This document shows, piece by piece, positions 1 through 9,323 of a stretch of 64,000 bases of DNA. The notes under the pieces were generated by a model. It worked only from the letters and a program-made list of their open reading frames with translations, did no database searches and was not told where the DNA came from. The translations under genes and the position numbers were made by a program. Origin of the DNA: Sulfitobacter sp. EhC04 (lineage in GTDB: Bacteria; Pseudomonadota; Alphaproteobacteria; Rhodobacterales; Rhodobacteraceae); NCBI RefSeq assembly GCF_001650875.1, contig NZ_LXYI01000089.1, positions 62,001 through 126,000 on the forward strand, written 5' to 3'. Positions within the stretch are counted from its first letter, which is position 1, and the number at the start of each line of letters is the position of its first letter.

Positions 1-867
1 GCGATGTTGGGCTTTTCGGGCAAGCTTGGTGACCGGGTAGAGCAATGGCGCGTTGATTTGATCAGGGCTGCGTCCCTTTTGACTGTCACCATTGATTTTG
101 CCGATGAAGATGTGCCCGTTGATGTGACGCCGGAACTGACCGAATTGCTGCAAGGTGTCATGCAAGGCATTGATGCCGAAATGGCGGGGATCGGTGCAGC
201 AGAACGTATCAGGATGGGTTTCGAAGTTGCAATCATCGGTCCTGCGAATGCCGGGAAGTCGACCTTGCTGAATGCGCTGGCGGGCCGGGATGCTGCGATC
301 ACGTCCGAGGTTGCGGGGACAACCCGAGATGTGATTGAAGTGCGGATGGATATTGGCGGTCTGCCGGTGACGTTCCTTGATACCGCCGGTTTGAGAGAGA
401 CGCAGGATAGCGTTGAAAAGATCGGTGTTCAAAGGGCGGTTGAGCGGAGCGAAGCTGCGGACCTGAGGGTATTTTTGTGCGAAGTGGTTGAAGATCTGAT
501 CGTTCAGCCTGAGCCTGATGACATTCATGTCCGTCCCAAGGCGGATACCCGGTCGGACAAGGTTGGCGCGGTTTCAGGTCGGACTGGGGAGGGCGTATCG
601 GCGTTAATGCAGAGCATTCAATCCGTTCTGGAAGGCCGCGTTCAGAACGCCGGGCTTGCCACGCAGGAGCGGCACCGCGTTGCTCTGCTGCATGCGCGGG
701 AATCCCTCCATTCCGCGATTGTGATGGCTTCCGGTGGAACGGACCAGTATGATTTCGCAGCAGAGGAATTGCGATTGGCGATTCAGGCGTTGGAAAGCTT
801 GATTGGTCGGGTAGATGTTGAAAACTTCCTCGATGAGATTTTTGCGAACTTCTGCATTGGGAAATGA
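1..867 (+). CDS. mnmE: tRNA uridine-5-carboxymethylaminomethyl(34) synthesis GTPase MnmE (5' truncated by window)
   Basis: C-terminal two thirds of MnmE, which with MnmG installs the (carboxymethyl)aminomethyl group on wobble U34 of certain tRNAs. The reading frame is open at base 1, so the N-terminal folate-binding domain (roughly 140 residues) lies outside the window. Visible are the G1 loop (GPANAGKST), a TTRD G2 region, the G3 motif DTAGLRE and the terminal FCIGK, whose Cys in the CxGK signature is diagnostic of the family. The G4 position reads PKADTR rather than NKxD. The stop lies 13 bases before the mnmG start, so the two are probably co-transcribed. Confidence 0.96.
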   Translation, partial: AMLGFSGKLGDRVEQWRVDLIRAASLLTVTIDFADEDVPVDVTPELTELLQGVMQGIDAEMAGIGAAERIRMGFEVAIIGPANAGKSTLLNALAGRDAAITSEVAGTTRDVIEVRMDIGGLPVTFLDTAGLRETQDSVEKIGVQRAVERSEAADLRVFLCEVVEDLIVQPEPDDIHVRPKADTRSDKVGAVSGRTGEGVSALMQSIQSVLEGRVQNAGLATQERHRVALLHARESLHSAIVMASGGTDQYDFAAEELRLAIQALESLIGRVDVENFLDEIFANFCIGK

Positions 868-872
868 TGGAG

Positions 873-888
873 TGTTTCACGTGAAACA
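873..888. other. parS: parS partition site 1 (perfect 16-bp palindrome)
   Basis: TGTTTCACGTGAAACA is a perfect match to the conserved bacterial parS consensus that ParB binds and from which it loads onto DNA. It spans the translation start of mnmG, so the site also encodes the first codons (FHVKH when read in the mnmG frame). parA and parB lie 2.4 kb downstream, which fits an origin-proximal centromere cluster. Confidence 0.93.
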
Positions 889-2743
889 TTTTGATGTGAT
901 TGTCATCGGCGGGGGCCACGCCGGCGCGGAAGCTGCGCATGCTGCGGCGCGTATGGGCGCGGAGACCGCTCTTGTTACCATGCGGCGTGAGGATATTGGT
1001 GTGATGTCCTGCAATCCAGCCATCGGCGGTCTGGGAAAAGGCCACCTTGTCCGAGAGATTGACGCGATGGATGGCGTGATGGGCCGTGTTGCGGATGAAG
1101 CCGGAATCCAGTTCCGGTTGCTGAATCGGCGGAAAGGCCCGGCGGTTCAAGGCCCCAGAACCCAGGCGGACCGCAAGCTATATCGGCAGGCCATGCTGCG
1201 GGAGACTGAAAATCAACTGAATTTGTCCATTGTTGAGGGCGAAGTTGTCGATCTGATAATTGATGGGCAGAAAGTTGCGGGTGTCGAGCTGGCAACGGGT
1301 GCCAAACTGCACTCGCGAGCCGTGATCCTCACTTCCGGAACCTTCCTGCGCGGCCTTATTCATATTGGTGACGTATCACATTCTGGCGGCAGAATGGGGG
1401 ATCGTCCGTCGATCCGTTTGGCAAAGCGGCTTGACCAATTCGATCTGCGCATGGGGCGTCTGAAAACCGGGACCCCGCCAAGGCTGGATGGGCGAACAAT
1501 CGATTGGACGGATTTGCAAATGCAACCGGGGGATGATGACCCGGTGCTTTTCTCTTTTTTGTCCAACCAGGTCTCAGCACAACAGATATCATGTGGGATT
1601 ACCCATACGAACGAACGGACCCACGAAATTATCCAAAAGAACCTTGATCGCTCCGCGATGTACGGAGGGATGATCGAAGGAACAGGGCCACGATATTGCC
1701 CGTCCATCGAAGACAAGGTTGTCCGTTTCGCTGAAAAGACATCGCATCAGATATTTCTTGAGCCTGAAGGGGTGGATAATCATACGATTTATCCAAACGG
1801 AATTTCCACCTCATTGCCTGAGGACGTTCAGGAAGCCTATGTGCGCTCGATCAAGGGGTTGGAAAATGCTGTCCTCCTTCAACCCGGCTATGCGATTGAG
1901 TATGACTTCGTTGATCCACGATCGCTTAAATCAAACCTTGAGCTGAAAGATGTGCAGGGGCTGTTCCTTGCGGGTCAGATCAACGGAACAACCGGGTACG
2001 AAGAAGCGGCAGCGCAGGGATTGGTTGCGGGATTGAATGCGGTGCGTTCAGTGCGGGAGCAGCCGGAAATAGTGTTCAGCCGCGCAGAAAGTTATATCGG
2101 TGTGATGATTGACGATCTTACAACCCGTGGCGTGACGGAGCCTTACAGAATGTTCACGTCCAGGGCCGAGTTCCGGCTGTCACTGCGGGCCGACAACGCG
2201 GATCAACGGCTGACACCTCTGGCCATCGTGATCGGCTGCGTATCTGAGCGGAGAAAAGAGGTTTTTGAACAGAAACTCTCCAAATTGACCATGGCAAAAG
2301 CAACTCTTGAAGAACGGAGCTTCACGCCAAAAGAGCTTACCGACATTGATGTTGTGATCAGCCGCGATGGGGGCCGACGGACCGGCATGCAATTGCTGTC
2401 CTTTCCAAACGTCGGTTTCTCGGATCTTGAGCCGCTGTTTCCGGAGCTTGAAGCACTGGACGGGCCAATCAAGCAGCAGGTGGAATACGATGCGCTGTAT
2501 GCCAATTACCTTGCCAGGCAGCAGAAAGACATTGATGTTCTTCGCAAAGATGAAGGGTTCAAGATTCCTGATGGCTTCGATTACAATGCCCTCGAAGGGC
2601 TGTCGAACGAGTTGAAGGGAAAGTTGATCCAGGCCAAACCTGCCAATCTGGCTCAGGCGGCGCGGATTGAGGGGATGACACCGGCGGCTTTGACCTTGCT
2701 GCTGTCGCGCCTGCGGCGTCTGGATAATCGGTTGCGGGCATGA
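881..2743 (+). CDS. mnmG: tRNA uridine-5-carboxymethylaminomethyl(34) synthesis enzyme MnmG (GidA)
   Basis: FAD-dependent partner of MnmE in wobble-uridine modification. The N-terminus has the Rossmann motif [12 protein letters not shown]. The conserved blocks [14 protein letters not shown] and [16 protein letters not shown] and the helical C-terminal domain are present. Length is about 620 residues, normal for the family. I chose GTG 881 ([11 protein letters not shown]) because GGAG at 869-872 is spaced 8 bases before it. GTG 872 (MFHVKHF) is an in-frame alternative, and the frame stays open upstream into mnmE. The 3' end overlaps the rsmG start by ATGA. The start codon lies inside a parS site. 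Confidence 0.96.
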   Translation: MKHFDVIVIGGGHAGAEAAHAAARMGAETALVTMRREDIGVMSCNPAIGGLGKGHLVREIDAMDGVMGRVADEAGIQFRLLNRRKGPAVQGPRTQADRKLYRQAMLRETENQLNLSIVEGEVVDLIIDGQKVAGVELATGAKLHSRAVILTSGTFLRGLIHIGDVSHSGGRMGDRPSIRLAKRLDQFDLRMGRLKTGTPPRLDGRTIDWTDLQMQPGDDDPVLFSFLSNQVSAQQISCGITHTNERTHEIIQKNLDRSAMYGGMIEGTGPRYCPSIEDKVVRFAEKTSHQIFLEPEGVDNHTIYPNGISTSLPEDVQEAYVRSIKGLENAVLLQPGYAIEYDFVDPRSLKSNLELKDVQGLFLAGQINGTTGYEEAAAQGLVAGLNAVRSVREQPEIVFSRAESYIGVMIDDLTTRGVTEPYRMFTSRAEFRLSLRADNADQRLTPLAIVIGCVSERRKEVFEQKLSKLTMAKATLEERSFTPKELTDIDVVISRDGGRRTGMQLLSFPNVGFSDLEPLFPELEALDGPIKQQVEYDALYANYLARQQKDIDVLRKDEGFKIPDGFDYNALEGLSNELKGKLIQAKPANLAQAARIEGMTPAALTLLLSRLRRLDNRLRA

Positions 2744-3348
2744 CATCTCTGGACGGCTTGAATGTTTCACGTGAAACATCTGATCTTCTTTTGCAGTTTT
2801 CCGCGTTGGTGGAAAGGTGGACGGTCAAGATCAATCTGATTTCAAAGGCGAGTGTCGGTGATATTTGGAAGCGGCATGTCGCTGACTCGGCTCAATTATT
2901 TGAACTGGCACCGGAATTTGATCATTGGGTGGATCTGGGCAGCGGTGGAGGGTTTCCCGGTATCGTCATCGCCATTATTGGAAAAGAGGCACAACCTGAT
3001 GCCAAGATCACCTTGGTGGAAAGCGATCTGCGCAAGGCCACCTTTCTAAGAACGGCGATCCGGGAGCTTGGCTTGAACGCTACTGTCATTGCCGATCGGA
3101 ACGAAGAAATGCCGTCCTTGTGCGCCGATGTGCTTTCGGCGCGGGCGTTGGCTGATCTGCCAACCCTTCTGGAATACGCAGATTTGCACTTGGTTCGGAC
3201 CGGAACAGCCATCTTTCCCAAAGGCCAGAATTGGCGAAAAGAGGATGAAGCCGCACGAGAATTGTGGTCATATACCCTCGAGCCCGTTAAGAGTAAGACC
3301 AGCGCTGAAGCCGCCATTTTGCTGATCAAGGATGTATCGCGTGTCTGA
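2740..3348 (+). CDS. rsmG: 16S rRNA (guanine(527)-N(7))-methyltransferase RsmG (GidB)
   Basis: Methylates G527 in the 530 loop of 16S rRNA using SAM. The SAM-binding motif [10 protein letters not shown] lies near residue 65, followed by the [12 protein letters not shown] strand typical of RsmG. At 202 residues the length is normal. The ATG overlaps the mnmG stop (ATGA), indicating translational coupling. Codons 8-13 (NVSRET) are dictated by an embedded parS site. The 3' end overlaps the start of parA by 17 bases, giving a continuous mnmE-mnmG-rsmG-parA-parB unit. Confidence 0.96.
   Translation: MTSLDGLNVSRETSDLLLQFSALVERWTVKINLISKASVGDIWKRHVADSAQLFELAPEFDHWVDLGSGGGFPGIVIAIIGKEAQPDAKITLVESDLRKATFLRTAIRELGLNATVIADRNEEMPSLCADVLSARALADLPTLLEYADLHLVRTGTAIFPKGQNWRKEDEAARELWSYTLEPVKSKTSAEAAILLIKDVSRV
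2763..2778. other. parS: parS partition site 2 (perfect 16-bp palindrome)
   Basis: A second exact TGTTTCACGTGAAACA, 1,890 bp from the first copy and within the beginning of rsmG, where it encodes NVSRET. Two canonical sites this close to parAB mark this as the nucleation region for ParB spreading. No other full copy was noticed in the window. Confidence 0.93.
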
Positions 3349-4141
3349 CCTGTCCCGTCCGCAAGGGCCGAAAATCATTGCGGTTGCAAACCAGAAAGGG
3401 GGAGTCGGCAAGACAACAACCTCCATCAATCTGGCGGCTGCATTGGTTGAGGCCGGCAAACGCGTTCTTGTGGTCGATCTTGATCCGCAAGGGAACGCTT
3501 CCACCGGTTTGGGTGTGGAAAGTGACGCGCGTGAGTTTACGACCTACGAATTGCTGCTTGAGGATATCTCCCTGGATGAAGTCATTCAGGAGACGGATTT
3601 CGACGGTTTGTACATTGTCCCGGCGACAATTGATCTGAGCTCTGCCGATATCGAGCTGATTTCAAATGAAAAGCGCAGCTTTCTCTTGCATGATGCGCTC
3701 AGGCAGACCGCCATGGACGCCTTTGCCCTGGATTATATTCTGATTGACTGTCCGCCGTCACTTAACCTGCTGACAGTCAACGCGATGATCGCGGCGCATT
3801 CCATCCTTGTTCCCTTGCAGAGCGAATTTTTCGCCTTGGAGGGGCTTTCGCAGTTGATGCTGACAATCCGCGAAGTCCGGCAAAGCGGTAACAAGGACTT
3901 GCGCATCGAAGGTGTGGTTCTGACAATGTATGACAGGCGGAATAACCTGTCCCAACAAGTGGAGAACGACGCCCGGAGCAATCTGGGGGATCTTGTTTTC
4001 AAGACCGTCATCCCCCGGAATGTCCGCGTCAGCGAGGCACCCAGTTTTGCCATGCCCGTCCTGACCTATGACACCTCGTCAAAAGGTGCATCGGCCTATC
4101 GCGCGCTCGCAAAAGAACTGATCAGTAACAACTCAATCTGA
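3332..4141 (+). CDS. parA: chromosome partitioning ATPase ParA
   Basis: ParA/Soj-type P-loop ATPase that forms a nucleoid-bound gradient moving ParB-parS complexes toward the poles. It has the deviant Walker A KGGVGKTTT near residue 24, the Walker A' region VVDLDPQGNAS and Walker B ILIDCPPS. At 269 residues it is the normal chromosomal ParA size. It overlaps rsmG and is followed 10 bases later by parB. The ATG at 3332 is used; GTG 3341 is a slightly shorter alternative. Confidence 0.97.
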   Translation: MYRVSDLSRPQGPKIIAVANQKGGVGKTTTSINLAAALVEAGKRVLVVDLDPQGNASTGLGVESDAREFTTYELLLEDISLDEVIQETDFDGLYIVPATIDLSSADIELISNEKRSFLLHDALRQTAMDAFALDYILIDCPPSLNLLTVNAMIAAHSILVPLQSEFFALEGLSQLMLTIREVRQSGNKDLRIEGVVLTMYDRRNNLSQQVENDARSNLGDLVFKTVIPRNVRVSEAPSFAMPVLTYDTSSKGASAYRALAKELISNNSI

Positions 4142-4151
4142 GGAAAACGAC

Positions 4152-5051
4152 ATGGCAGACAAACAGGAACGGAAACGCGGCTTGGGTCGAGGCCTGTCTG
4201 CCCTGATGTCGGATGTCACTGAATCGGAGCGGGTCGCGGCCCAGGGGGTTGCAGCAGCGGATCAGTTTGTCCCGATAGAGAGGATTTCACCGAACCCGGA
4301 TCAGCCAAGAAAGCGGTTTGAGCAATCGGACCTGAACGATCTTGCATCCTCCATCCGCGAAAAGGGTGTGATCCAGCCCCTTATTGTTCGTGCGCGCTCA
4401 GATGGCAGTTTCGAAATTGTCGCTGGCGAACGCCGCTGGCGGGCTGCGCAGCTGGCACAACTGCATGAACTGCCTGTCATCGTCCGCGACTTTTCGGACG
4501 CCGAGGTGCTGGAAGTTGCGATCATCGAGAACATTCAGCGTGCCGACCTGAACGCGATCGAAGAGGCGGCGGGTTACCGGCAATTGATGGACAAGTTTGG
4601 CCATACGCAGGAAAAGATGGCAGAGGCGCTGGGAAAAAGCCGCAGCCATATCGCAAACCTCTTGAGGCTCTTGACGCTGCCCGACGCGGTGATCGACATG
4701 GTGCGTGGCGGTGACCTCAGTGCGGGGCACGCAAGGGCCCTTATTCCGGCATCTGACCCTCTGAAACTGGCGCAGGCGATTTTCAAAGGCGGCCTTTCAG
4801 TCCGCGCCGCCGAAGCTTTGGTCAAGAACGAGTTGAAGGGAGACTCAGGCCCTGCAAAATCACCATCGAATACGGCGTCAAAAGACGAAAAGGATGCCGA
4901 TACCAGGGCGCTTGAGGGCGATCTGTCGGCCTCACTTGGCATGAAGGTGACGCTGAATCACAAGTCGGGGCATAAATCCGGCCAACTGGTGATCAAATAT
5001 GACTCGCTTGAGCAACTGGATGAGCTTTGCCGGATTCTGGGCGGGTCTTAA
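4152..5051 (+). CDS. parB: chromosome partitioning protein ParB (CTP-dependent DNA clamp)
   Basis: Centromere-binding protein for parS. Box I (ISPNPDQPRKRF) and the CTP-binding box GERRWRAAQ are near residues 45 and 95. They are followed by the helix-turn-helix (EALGKSRSHIANLLRLL) and a C-terminal dimerisation region ending in LDELCRILGG. The 299-residue length is typical. The AGGAAAACGAC stretch before ATG 4152 is a plausible ribosome-binding site. The stop overlaps the convergent hemW stop by 3 bases. Confidence 0.97.
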   Translation: MADKQERKRGLGRGLSALMSDVTESERVAAQGVAAADQFVPIERISPNPDQPRKRFEQSDLNDLASSIREKGVIQPLIVRARSDGSFEIVAGERRWRAAQLAQLHELPVIVRDFSDAEVLEVAIIENIQRADLNAIEEAAGYRQLMDKFGHTQEKMAEALGKSRSHIANLLRLLTLPDAVIDMVRGGDLSAGHARALIPASDPLKLAQAIFKGGLSVRAAEALVKNELKGDSGPAKSPSNTASKDEKDADTRALEGDLSASLGMKVTLNHKSGHKSGQLVIKYDSLEQLDELCRILGGS

Positions 5052-6205
5052 CCAGGGAGCAGGGCTTCGATCACCGAGTTCATAACCATAAACCCTTGAT
5101 CTGTAACGGTTATTCGTCTCTTCTCTGGCTCAACCATGCCAATTTCAACCAAGTGCTCCAGGGCCGCCGGGTCCAGGGTCTCTCCGGCCAGGGCCGCATA
5201 GCGTGCGGGGTCGATCCCTTCCTTGAGCCTCAAGCCCATCAGCAGATATTCCGCCGCCTGATCCATTCCGGACAACAGGCTGCGGGGCTTTTCACTTGTG
5301 AGTTCAGTAACCCCAGTTAGCCAGCGGTCCGGCTGCCCGTAACATTCTGTCGCCCACTTTTGCCCGCCAATGGTCAGGCGGCCATGCGCGCCGGGGCCGA
5401 TGCCGACATAATCCCCATAGCGCCAATAAATCAGGTTGTGCTGGGATTGCGCGCCGTCGCGGGCATGGTTCGATACTTCGTAAGCGGGCATGCCCATGGT
5501 GCCGCAGATGTCCTGCGTCAAGCTGTAAAGATCGGCGCCAAGGTCGTCGTCAGGCAGGCCGCGCAGTTTGCCTTTGGCGTATCTGTCGCCAAACGCCGTC
5601 CCGTTTTCGATTGTCAGCTGGTAGAGGGATAAATGATCTATCGCGAGGGATAGTGCCTGTTTCAGCTCGGCCTCCCATTCCGCGAGGGATTGATCCTGCC
5701 GGGCATAGATCAGGTCAAAACTGACGCGATCAAATTCGTTGCGGGCGATGTCAAAAGCGGCCAGCGCCTCCGCTGCATTGTGCAGCCGTCCCAGCCGGCG
5801 CAGGTCTGCGTCGTTCAGGGCCTGAATGCCCATGGACACGCGGGTGATGCCTGCTTGTTTGAAACCAGCGAACCTGCCTGCCTCAACCGAACTCGGGTTC
5901 GCCTCCAACGTGATTTCCAGATCGTTGGCGGTGGGCCAATGCGCCCGGATAGCGTTGATGATCTCTGCGACCGTTTCCGGCTCCATCAGGCTGGGCGTGC
6001 CACCTCCGAAGAATACCGCATTCAGCACGCGGCCTTTTGTTTCGACGGCTGCCCGTTTCAATTCCACCAGATAGGCGTCCCGCCATGCGGAGTGGTCGAT
6101 CCGGCGGCTGACGTGGCTGTTGAAGTCACAATAGGGGCATTTCGCCTCGCAAAAGGGCCAATGGATATAAAGGCCAAAGCCCCCGTTTTGCCAATCTTCA
6201 GTCAA
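5048..6205 (-). CDS. hemW: radical SAM heme chaperone HemW (coproporphyrinogen oxidase-like)
   Basis: Radical SAM enzyme of the HemW/HemN-like family, which binds heme and delivers it to respiratory enzymes. The cluster motif CEAKCPYC is near residue 20, preceded by LYIHWPF. It contains FFGGGTPSLM and the HLSLYQLTIE strand characteristic of the family. Length 385 residues. The start overlaps the end of rdgB by 8 bases, so rph-rdgB-hemW is one leftward operon. True HemN activity is unlikely, because HemN is longer and has a different N-terminus. Confidence 0.93.
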   Translation of the reverse strand: MTEDWQNGGFGLYIHWPFCEAKCPYCDFNSHVSRRIDHSAWRDAYLVELKRAAVETKGRVLNAVFFGGGTPSLMEPETVAEIINAIRAHWPTANDLEITLEANPSSVEAGRFAGFKQAGITRVSMGIQALNDADLRRLGRLHNAAEALAAFDIARNEFDRVSFDLIYARQDQSLAEWEAELKQALSLAIDHLSLYQLTIENGTAFGDRYAKGKLRGLPDDDLGADLYSLTQDICGTMGMPAYEVSNHARDGAQSQHNLIYWRYGDYVGIGPGAHGRLTIGGQKWATECYGQPDRWLTGVTELTSEKPRSLLSGMDQAAEYLLMGLRLKEGIDPARYAALAGETLDPAALEHLVEIGMVEPEKRRITVTDQGFMVMNSVIEALLPG

Positions 6206-6809
6206 AGCAGCCGTTGATCAGCTTGGCGAAGACATCCGCGCGGTGGCTGATGGCGTTCTTCTGATCGGCGGTCATTTCCGCAAAGGTTTGTTTATGCCCG
6301 TCAGGTTGGAACATCGGGTCGTAGCCGTGCCCAAGCTCTCCCCGGATTGGCCAGACCAGAGTGCCGCTCACGGTTCCCTCGAACACCTCGTCATGGCCAT
6401 CAGGCCAGGCCAGGACCATTGTCGCGCAAAACCTTGCCCGGCGGGGGTGGGGGGCGTTCGCCTTTTCCAGCAGGTCGTGGGTCTTGGTCATCGCCATCAG
6501 GAAATCCCGGCCGTTCGGCGTTTCGGCCCAGTCGGCGGTATAGACACCGGGTGCGTTATCCAGCGCCTCGACCTCGATCCCGGAATCATCGGACAGGGCG
6601 GGGATGCCCGTGGCCTTTGTGGCCGCATGCGCCTTGATCCGTGCGTTGCCGACAAAGGTGTTCTCCGTCTCTTCCGGCTCGGGCAGGTTCATCTCGGCGG
6701 CACCGACAACCGAGACGCCGTAAGGCGCGAACAATTGCTGCACCTCCTCCAGCTTGCCCGCGTTATGGGTGGCAAAGAGGATACGGGTCTCGGTGAATTT
6801 GCGGGTCAT
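6198..6809 (-). CDS. rdgB: XTP/dITP diphosphatase RdgB (HAM1 family)
   Basis: House-cleaning nucleotide pyrophosphatase that hydrolyses (d)ITP and XTP to monophosphates, keeping deaminated purines out of nucleic acids. Family motifs are [11 protein letters not shown] at the N-terminus, SDDSGIEV in the middle and a C-terminal GYDPMF followed by [10 protein letters not shown]. Length 203 residues. The start codon overlaps the rph stop by 4 bases, and the stop is overlapped by hemW, so translation is coupled within the operon. Confidence 0.95.
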   Translation of the reverse strand: MTRKFTETRILFATHNAGKLEEVQQLFAPYGVSVVGAAEMNLPEPEETENTFVGNARIKAHAATKATGIPALSDDSGIEVEALDNAPGVYTADWAETPNGRDFLMAMTKTHDLLEKANAPHPRRARFCATMVLAWPDGHDEVFEGTVSGTLVWPIRGELGHGYDPMFQPDGHKQTFAEMTADQKNAISHRADVFAKLINGCFD

Positions 6810-7519
6810 GCGGTAACGGATTTCTGGAGTTCGACCAGTTCGGAAACGCCTTTTTCGGCCAGATCCATCAACTGGTTCATCTGATCGCGGGAATAGGTCG
6901 ATCCCTCTGCGCTCATCTGGATTTCGATCAACTTGCCGGTGCCGGTCATGATGAAATTGCCGTCGACGCCGGCATCGGAATCTTCCGGGTAATCCAGGTC
7001 AAGCACCGGCTGGCCCGCATAGATGCCGCAGCTGACGGCAGCAACGGGATCGACCAGCGGGTCGGAAATGACATCGCCTGCCTTCATCAGCTTGTTCACC
7101 GCAAGGCGCAGCGCGATCCAGCCGCCGGTGATGGAGGCGCAACGGGTGCCGCCATCGGCTTGCAGCACGTCACAGTCGATTGTGATCTGACGTTCACCCA
7201 GGGCGACGCGGTCGACCCCGGCGCGCAACGCCCGGCCGATCAGGCGCTGAATCTCGACGGTCCGGCCGCCTTGTTTGCCCATGGCGGATTCGCGGCGCAT
7301 CCGCGTGTTGGTCGCGCGGGGCAACATGCCGTATTCCGCCGTCACCCAGCCCAGCCCGGAGCCCTTGATGAAAGGCGGCACCCGATCCTCGATTGTGGCG
7401 GTGCACAGAACATGAGTATCGCCCACCTTGATCAGGGCGGAGCCTTCCGCGTGTTTGGTAAAGCCGACCTCAACTGAGACAGCGCGCATTTCATCGAGTT
7501 TCCGGCCTGAAGGTCGCAT
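6806..7519 (-). CDS. rph: ribonuclease PH
   Basis: Phosphorolytic 3'-5' exoribonuclease trimming tRNA precursors and structured RNA ends. The N-terminus [12 protein letters not shown] and the motifs [26 protein letters not shown] and [10 protein letters not shown] are those of RNase PH. Length 237 residues, normal. It is first in the leftward rph-rdgB-hemW operon and diverges from hrcA-grpE, the arrangement I expect in alphaproteobacteria. Confidence 0.97.
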   Translation of the reverse strand: MRPSGRKLDEMRAVSVEVGFTKHAEGSALIKVGDTHVLCTATIEDRVPPFIKGSGLGWVTAEYGMLPRATNTRMRRESAMGKQGGRTVEIQRLIGRALRAGVDRVALGERQITIDCDVLQADGGTRCASITGGWIALRLAVNKLMKAGDVISDPLVDPVAAVSCGIYAGQPVLDLDYPEDSDAGVDGNFIMTGTGKLIEIQMSAEGSTYSRDQMNQLMDLAEKGVSELVELQKSVTA

Positions 7520-7615
7520 GGATCATCCTTTTTGAACTGCCATCGGCATAGCGCCCAGCACCGCAACGATGCAACCCCGATTGACGTTTCCCCCAATGGC
7601 ACCTTTATTGGTGGC

Positions 7616-8680
7616 ATGAGTGAAACTTCGGATCTTTTGAATGAGATGAACGAAAGGTCCCGCGAGGTGTTTCGCCGGGTTGTCGAAGGCTATCTTGCCA
7701 GCGGTGATCCAGTCGGATCCCGCACATTGACCCGCGACTTCAGTGAAAAGGTCAGCGCGGCAACGATTCGCAATGTCATGCAGGACCTGGAATACATGGG
7801 CGTGTTGGGCTCGCCCCATGTCAGCGCGGGCCGTATTCCGACGCAACTGGGGCTGCGCATGTTCGTGGATGGCATGATCGAGCTTGGCGATCCTACCGAA
7901 ACGGACCGTGAAAAGATCGACGCAACCCTGGGCGACAACGTGTCTGATGTCAGCGGCTTGCTGGACCGGGTCGGTTCGGCATTGTCCGGTGTCACGCAGG
8001 GCGCATCGCTGGTCCTGACGCCAAAGCACGAGGCGCCGATCAAACATATCGAGTTTGTTTCGCTTTCTCATGACCGCGCGCTGGTTGTTCTGGTGTTTTC
8101 GGACGGTCATGTGGAAAACCGCCTGTTCTCGCCACCACCGGGCCAGACACCCAGTTCGATGCGCGAAGCGGCAAATTTCCTGAACTCCCTTGTCGAAGGC
8201 AAGACGCTGAGCGAATTGCAGCGGAGCATCGCACAGACGATCACGGAACGTCGGCAGGAAATTGACCTTCTGGCGCAGCAACTGGTTGAAAGCGGTCTGG
8301 CGCTTTGGACCGGGGATGATGAAAATTCCGAACGGTTGATCGTGCGGGGACGGTCCCATCTGTTGGGAATCGACGCGGCAGAGGAGGACCTGGCCCGCAT
8401 CAGATCCTTGTTCGACGACCTTGAGAGGAAGCGTGATATTGCCGAATTCCTCGAACTTGCCGAAGGTGGCGACGGTGTTCGCATTTTTATCGGCTCAGAG
8501 AACAAACTTTTCTCACTTTCGGGTTCCTCTCTGGTGGTTTCCCCTTATATGAACGCTGATCGAAAGGTGATCGGGGCCGTCGGTGTGATTGGCCCCACGC
8601 GGCTGAACTACGGTCGCATTGTGCCGATTGTAAATTATACTGCGCAACTGGTCGGAAAACTGGTTTCCGACCGGAGCTAG
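7616..8680 (+). CDS. hrcA: heat-inducible transcriptional repressor HrcA
   Basis: Repressor of chaperone operons that normally binds the CIRCE element. The N-terminal winged helix is visible (EVFRRVVEGYLASGDPVGSRTL, with the middle and end typical of HrcA), then the GAF-like core and a C-terminal IGPTRLNYGRIVPIV. About 354 residues with start ATG 7616 (MSETSDLL). The frame is open further upstream, but that extension has no family character. grpE follows 9 bases later. I could not find a CIRCE sequence in the 96-bp divergent gap with rph. Confidence 0.93.
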   Translation: MSETSDLLNEMNERSREVFRRVVEGYLASGDPVGSRTLTRDFSEKVSAATIRNVMQDLEYMGVLGSPHVSAGRIPTQLGLRMFVDGMIELGDPTETDREKIDATLGDNVSDVSGLLDRVGSALSGVTQGASLVLTPKHEAPIKHIEFVSLSHDRALVVLVFSDGHVENRLFSPPPGQTPSSMREAANFLNSLVEGKTLSELQRSIAQTITERRQEIDLLAQQLVESGLALWTGDDENSERLIVRGRSHLLGIDAAEEDLARIRSLFDDLERKRDIAEFLELAEGGDGVRIFIGSENKLFSLSGSSLVVSPYMNADRKVIGAVGVIGPTRLNYGRIVPIVNYTAQLVGKLVSDRS

Positions 8681-8689
8681 AGGGGAAAA

Positions 8690-9253
8690 ATGGCTGAGCC
8701 GAAGAACGATGATTTTCTCGACGATATTGATGCGGCGGAAGACGAAGAATTTGCTGACAGCATGGCGGAAATCGACGATGAAGCGCTGGAACTGGACCAG
8801 CTGCGGGCAGAGCGCGATCAGCTGAAGGACCGTTTCATGCGGGCCCTGGCGGATGCCGAGAACGCGCGCAAGCGGTCGGACAAGGACCGGCGCGAGGCTG
8901 AGAACTATGGCGGGTCAAAGCTCGCCCGTGACATGTTGCCGGTCTATGACAACATGAAGCGTGCACTGGAAGCCGCCACCGAAGAACAGCGTGCCGTGTC
9001 GGGGCCGTTGCTGGAGGGTGTCGAGCTGACAATGCGCGAGCTTCTGAACGTGTTCAAGAAACATGGCATCGAAGTCATTGCGCCGGAAGTGGGTGATCGT
9101 TTCGATCCCAAGCATCATCAGGCGATGTTCGAGGCGCCGGTTCCCGATACCAAGGCGGGTGACATCATCCAGGTCGCCGCAGAGGGGTTCATGCTGCACG
9201 ACCGTCTGCTCCGCCCGGCACAGGTTGGCGTGTCATCGACGCCCGCAGGTTAA
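8690..9253 (+). CDS. grpE: nucleotide exchange factor GrpE
   Basis: Nucleotide exchange factor for DnaK. The N-terminal 40 residues are acidic and presumably disordered. They are followed by a long coiled-coil stretch (LRAERDQLKDRFMRALADAE, residues about 43-62), then the C-terminal beta domain with DPKHHQAMFEAP and GYMLHDRLLRPA-like sequence (here GFMLHDRLLRPAQVGVS). Length 187 residues. It is probably co-transcribed with hrcA and ends before a bidirectional hairpin shared with mutS. Confidence 0.96.
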   Translation: MAEPKNDDFLDDIDAAEDEEFADSMAEIDDEALELDQLRAERDQLKDRFMRALADAENARKRSDKDRREAENYGGSKLARDMLPVYDNMKRALEAATEEQRAVSGPLLEGVELTMRELLNVFKKHGIEVIAPEVGDRFDPKHHQAMFEAPVPDTKAGDIIQVAAEGFMLHDRLLRPAQVGVSSTPAG

Positions 9254-9292
9254 TGCGGCAACTGTCGATTTAGTGTATTTGGAAGAACAATG

Positions 9293-9323
9293 AAGAGGCG
9301 GTCAGGTTTTGGCCGCCTCTTTC
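9293..9323. terminator. bidirectional hairpin between grpE and mutS
   Basis: Stem AGAGGCGG / CCGCCTCT with an 11-base loop, flanked by A-rich and T-rich tracts on either side. It is suited to rho-independent termination from both convergent genes. The hairpin includes the last codons of mutS. Confidence 0.6.

Noticed and set aside
815-2779. MFHVKH-starting proteins on the reverse strand (ending near 1150 and 2779)
   Set aside because: They arise because parS is palindromic and gives the same start residues on both strands; the rest has no family character.
7520-7615. CIRCE element expected upstream of hrcA
   Set aside because: No TTAGCACTC-N9-GAGTGCTAA-like sequence is present in the rph-hrcA gap.
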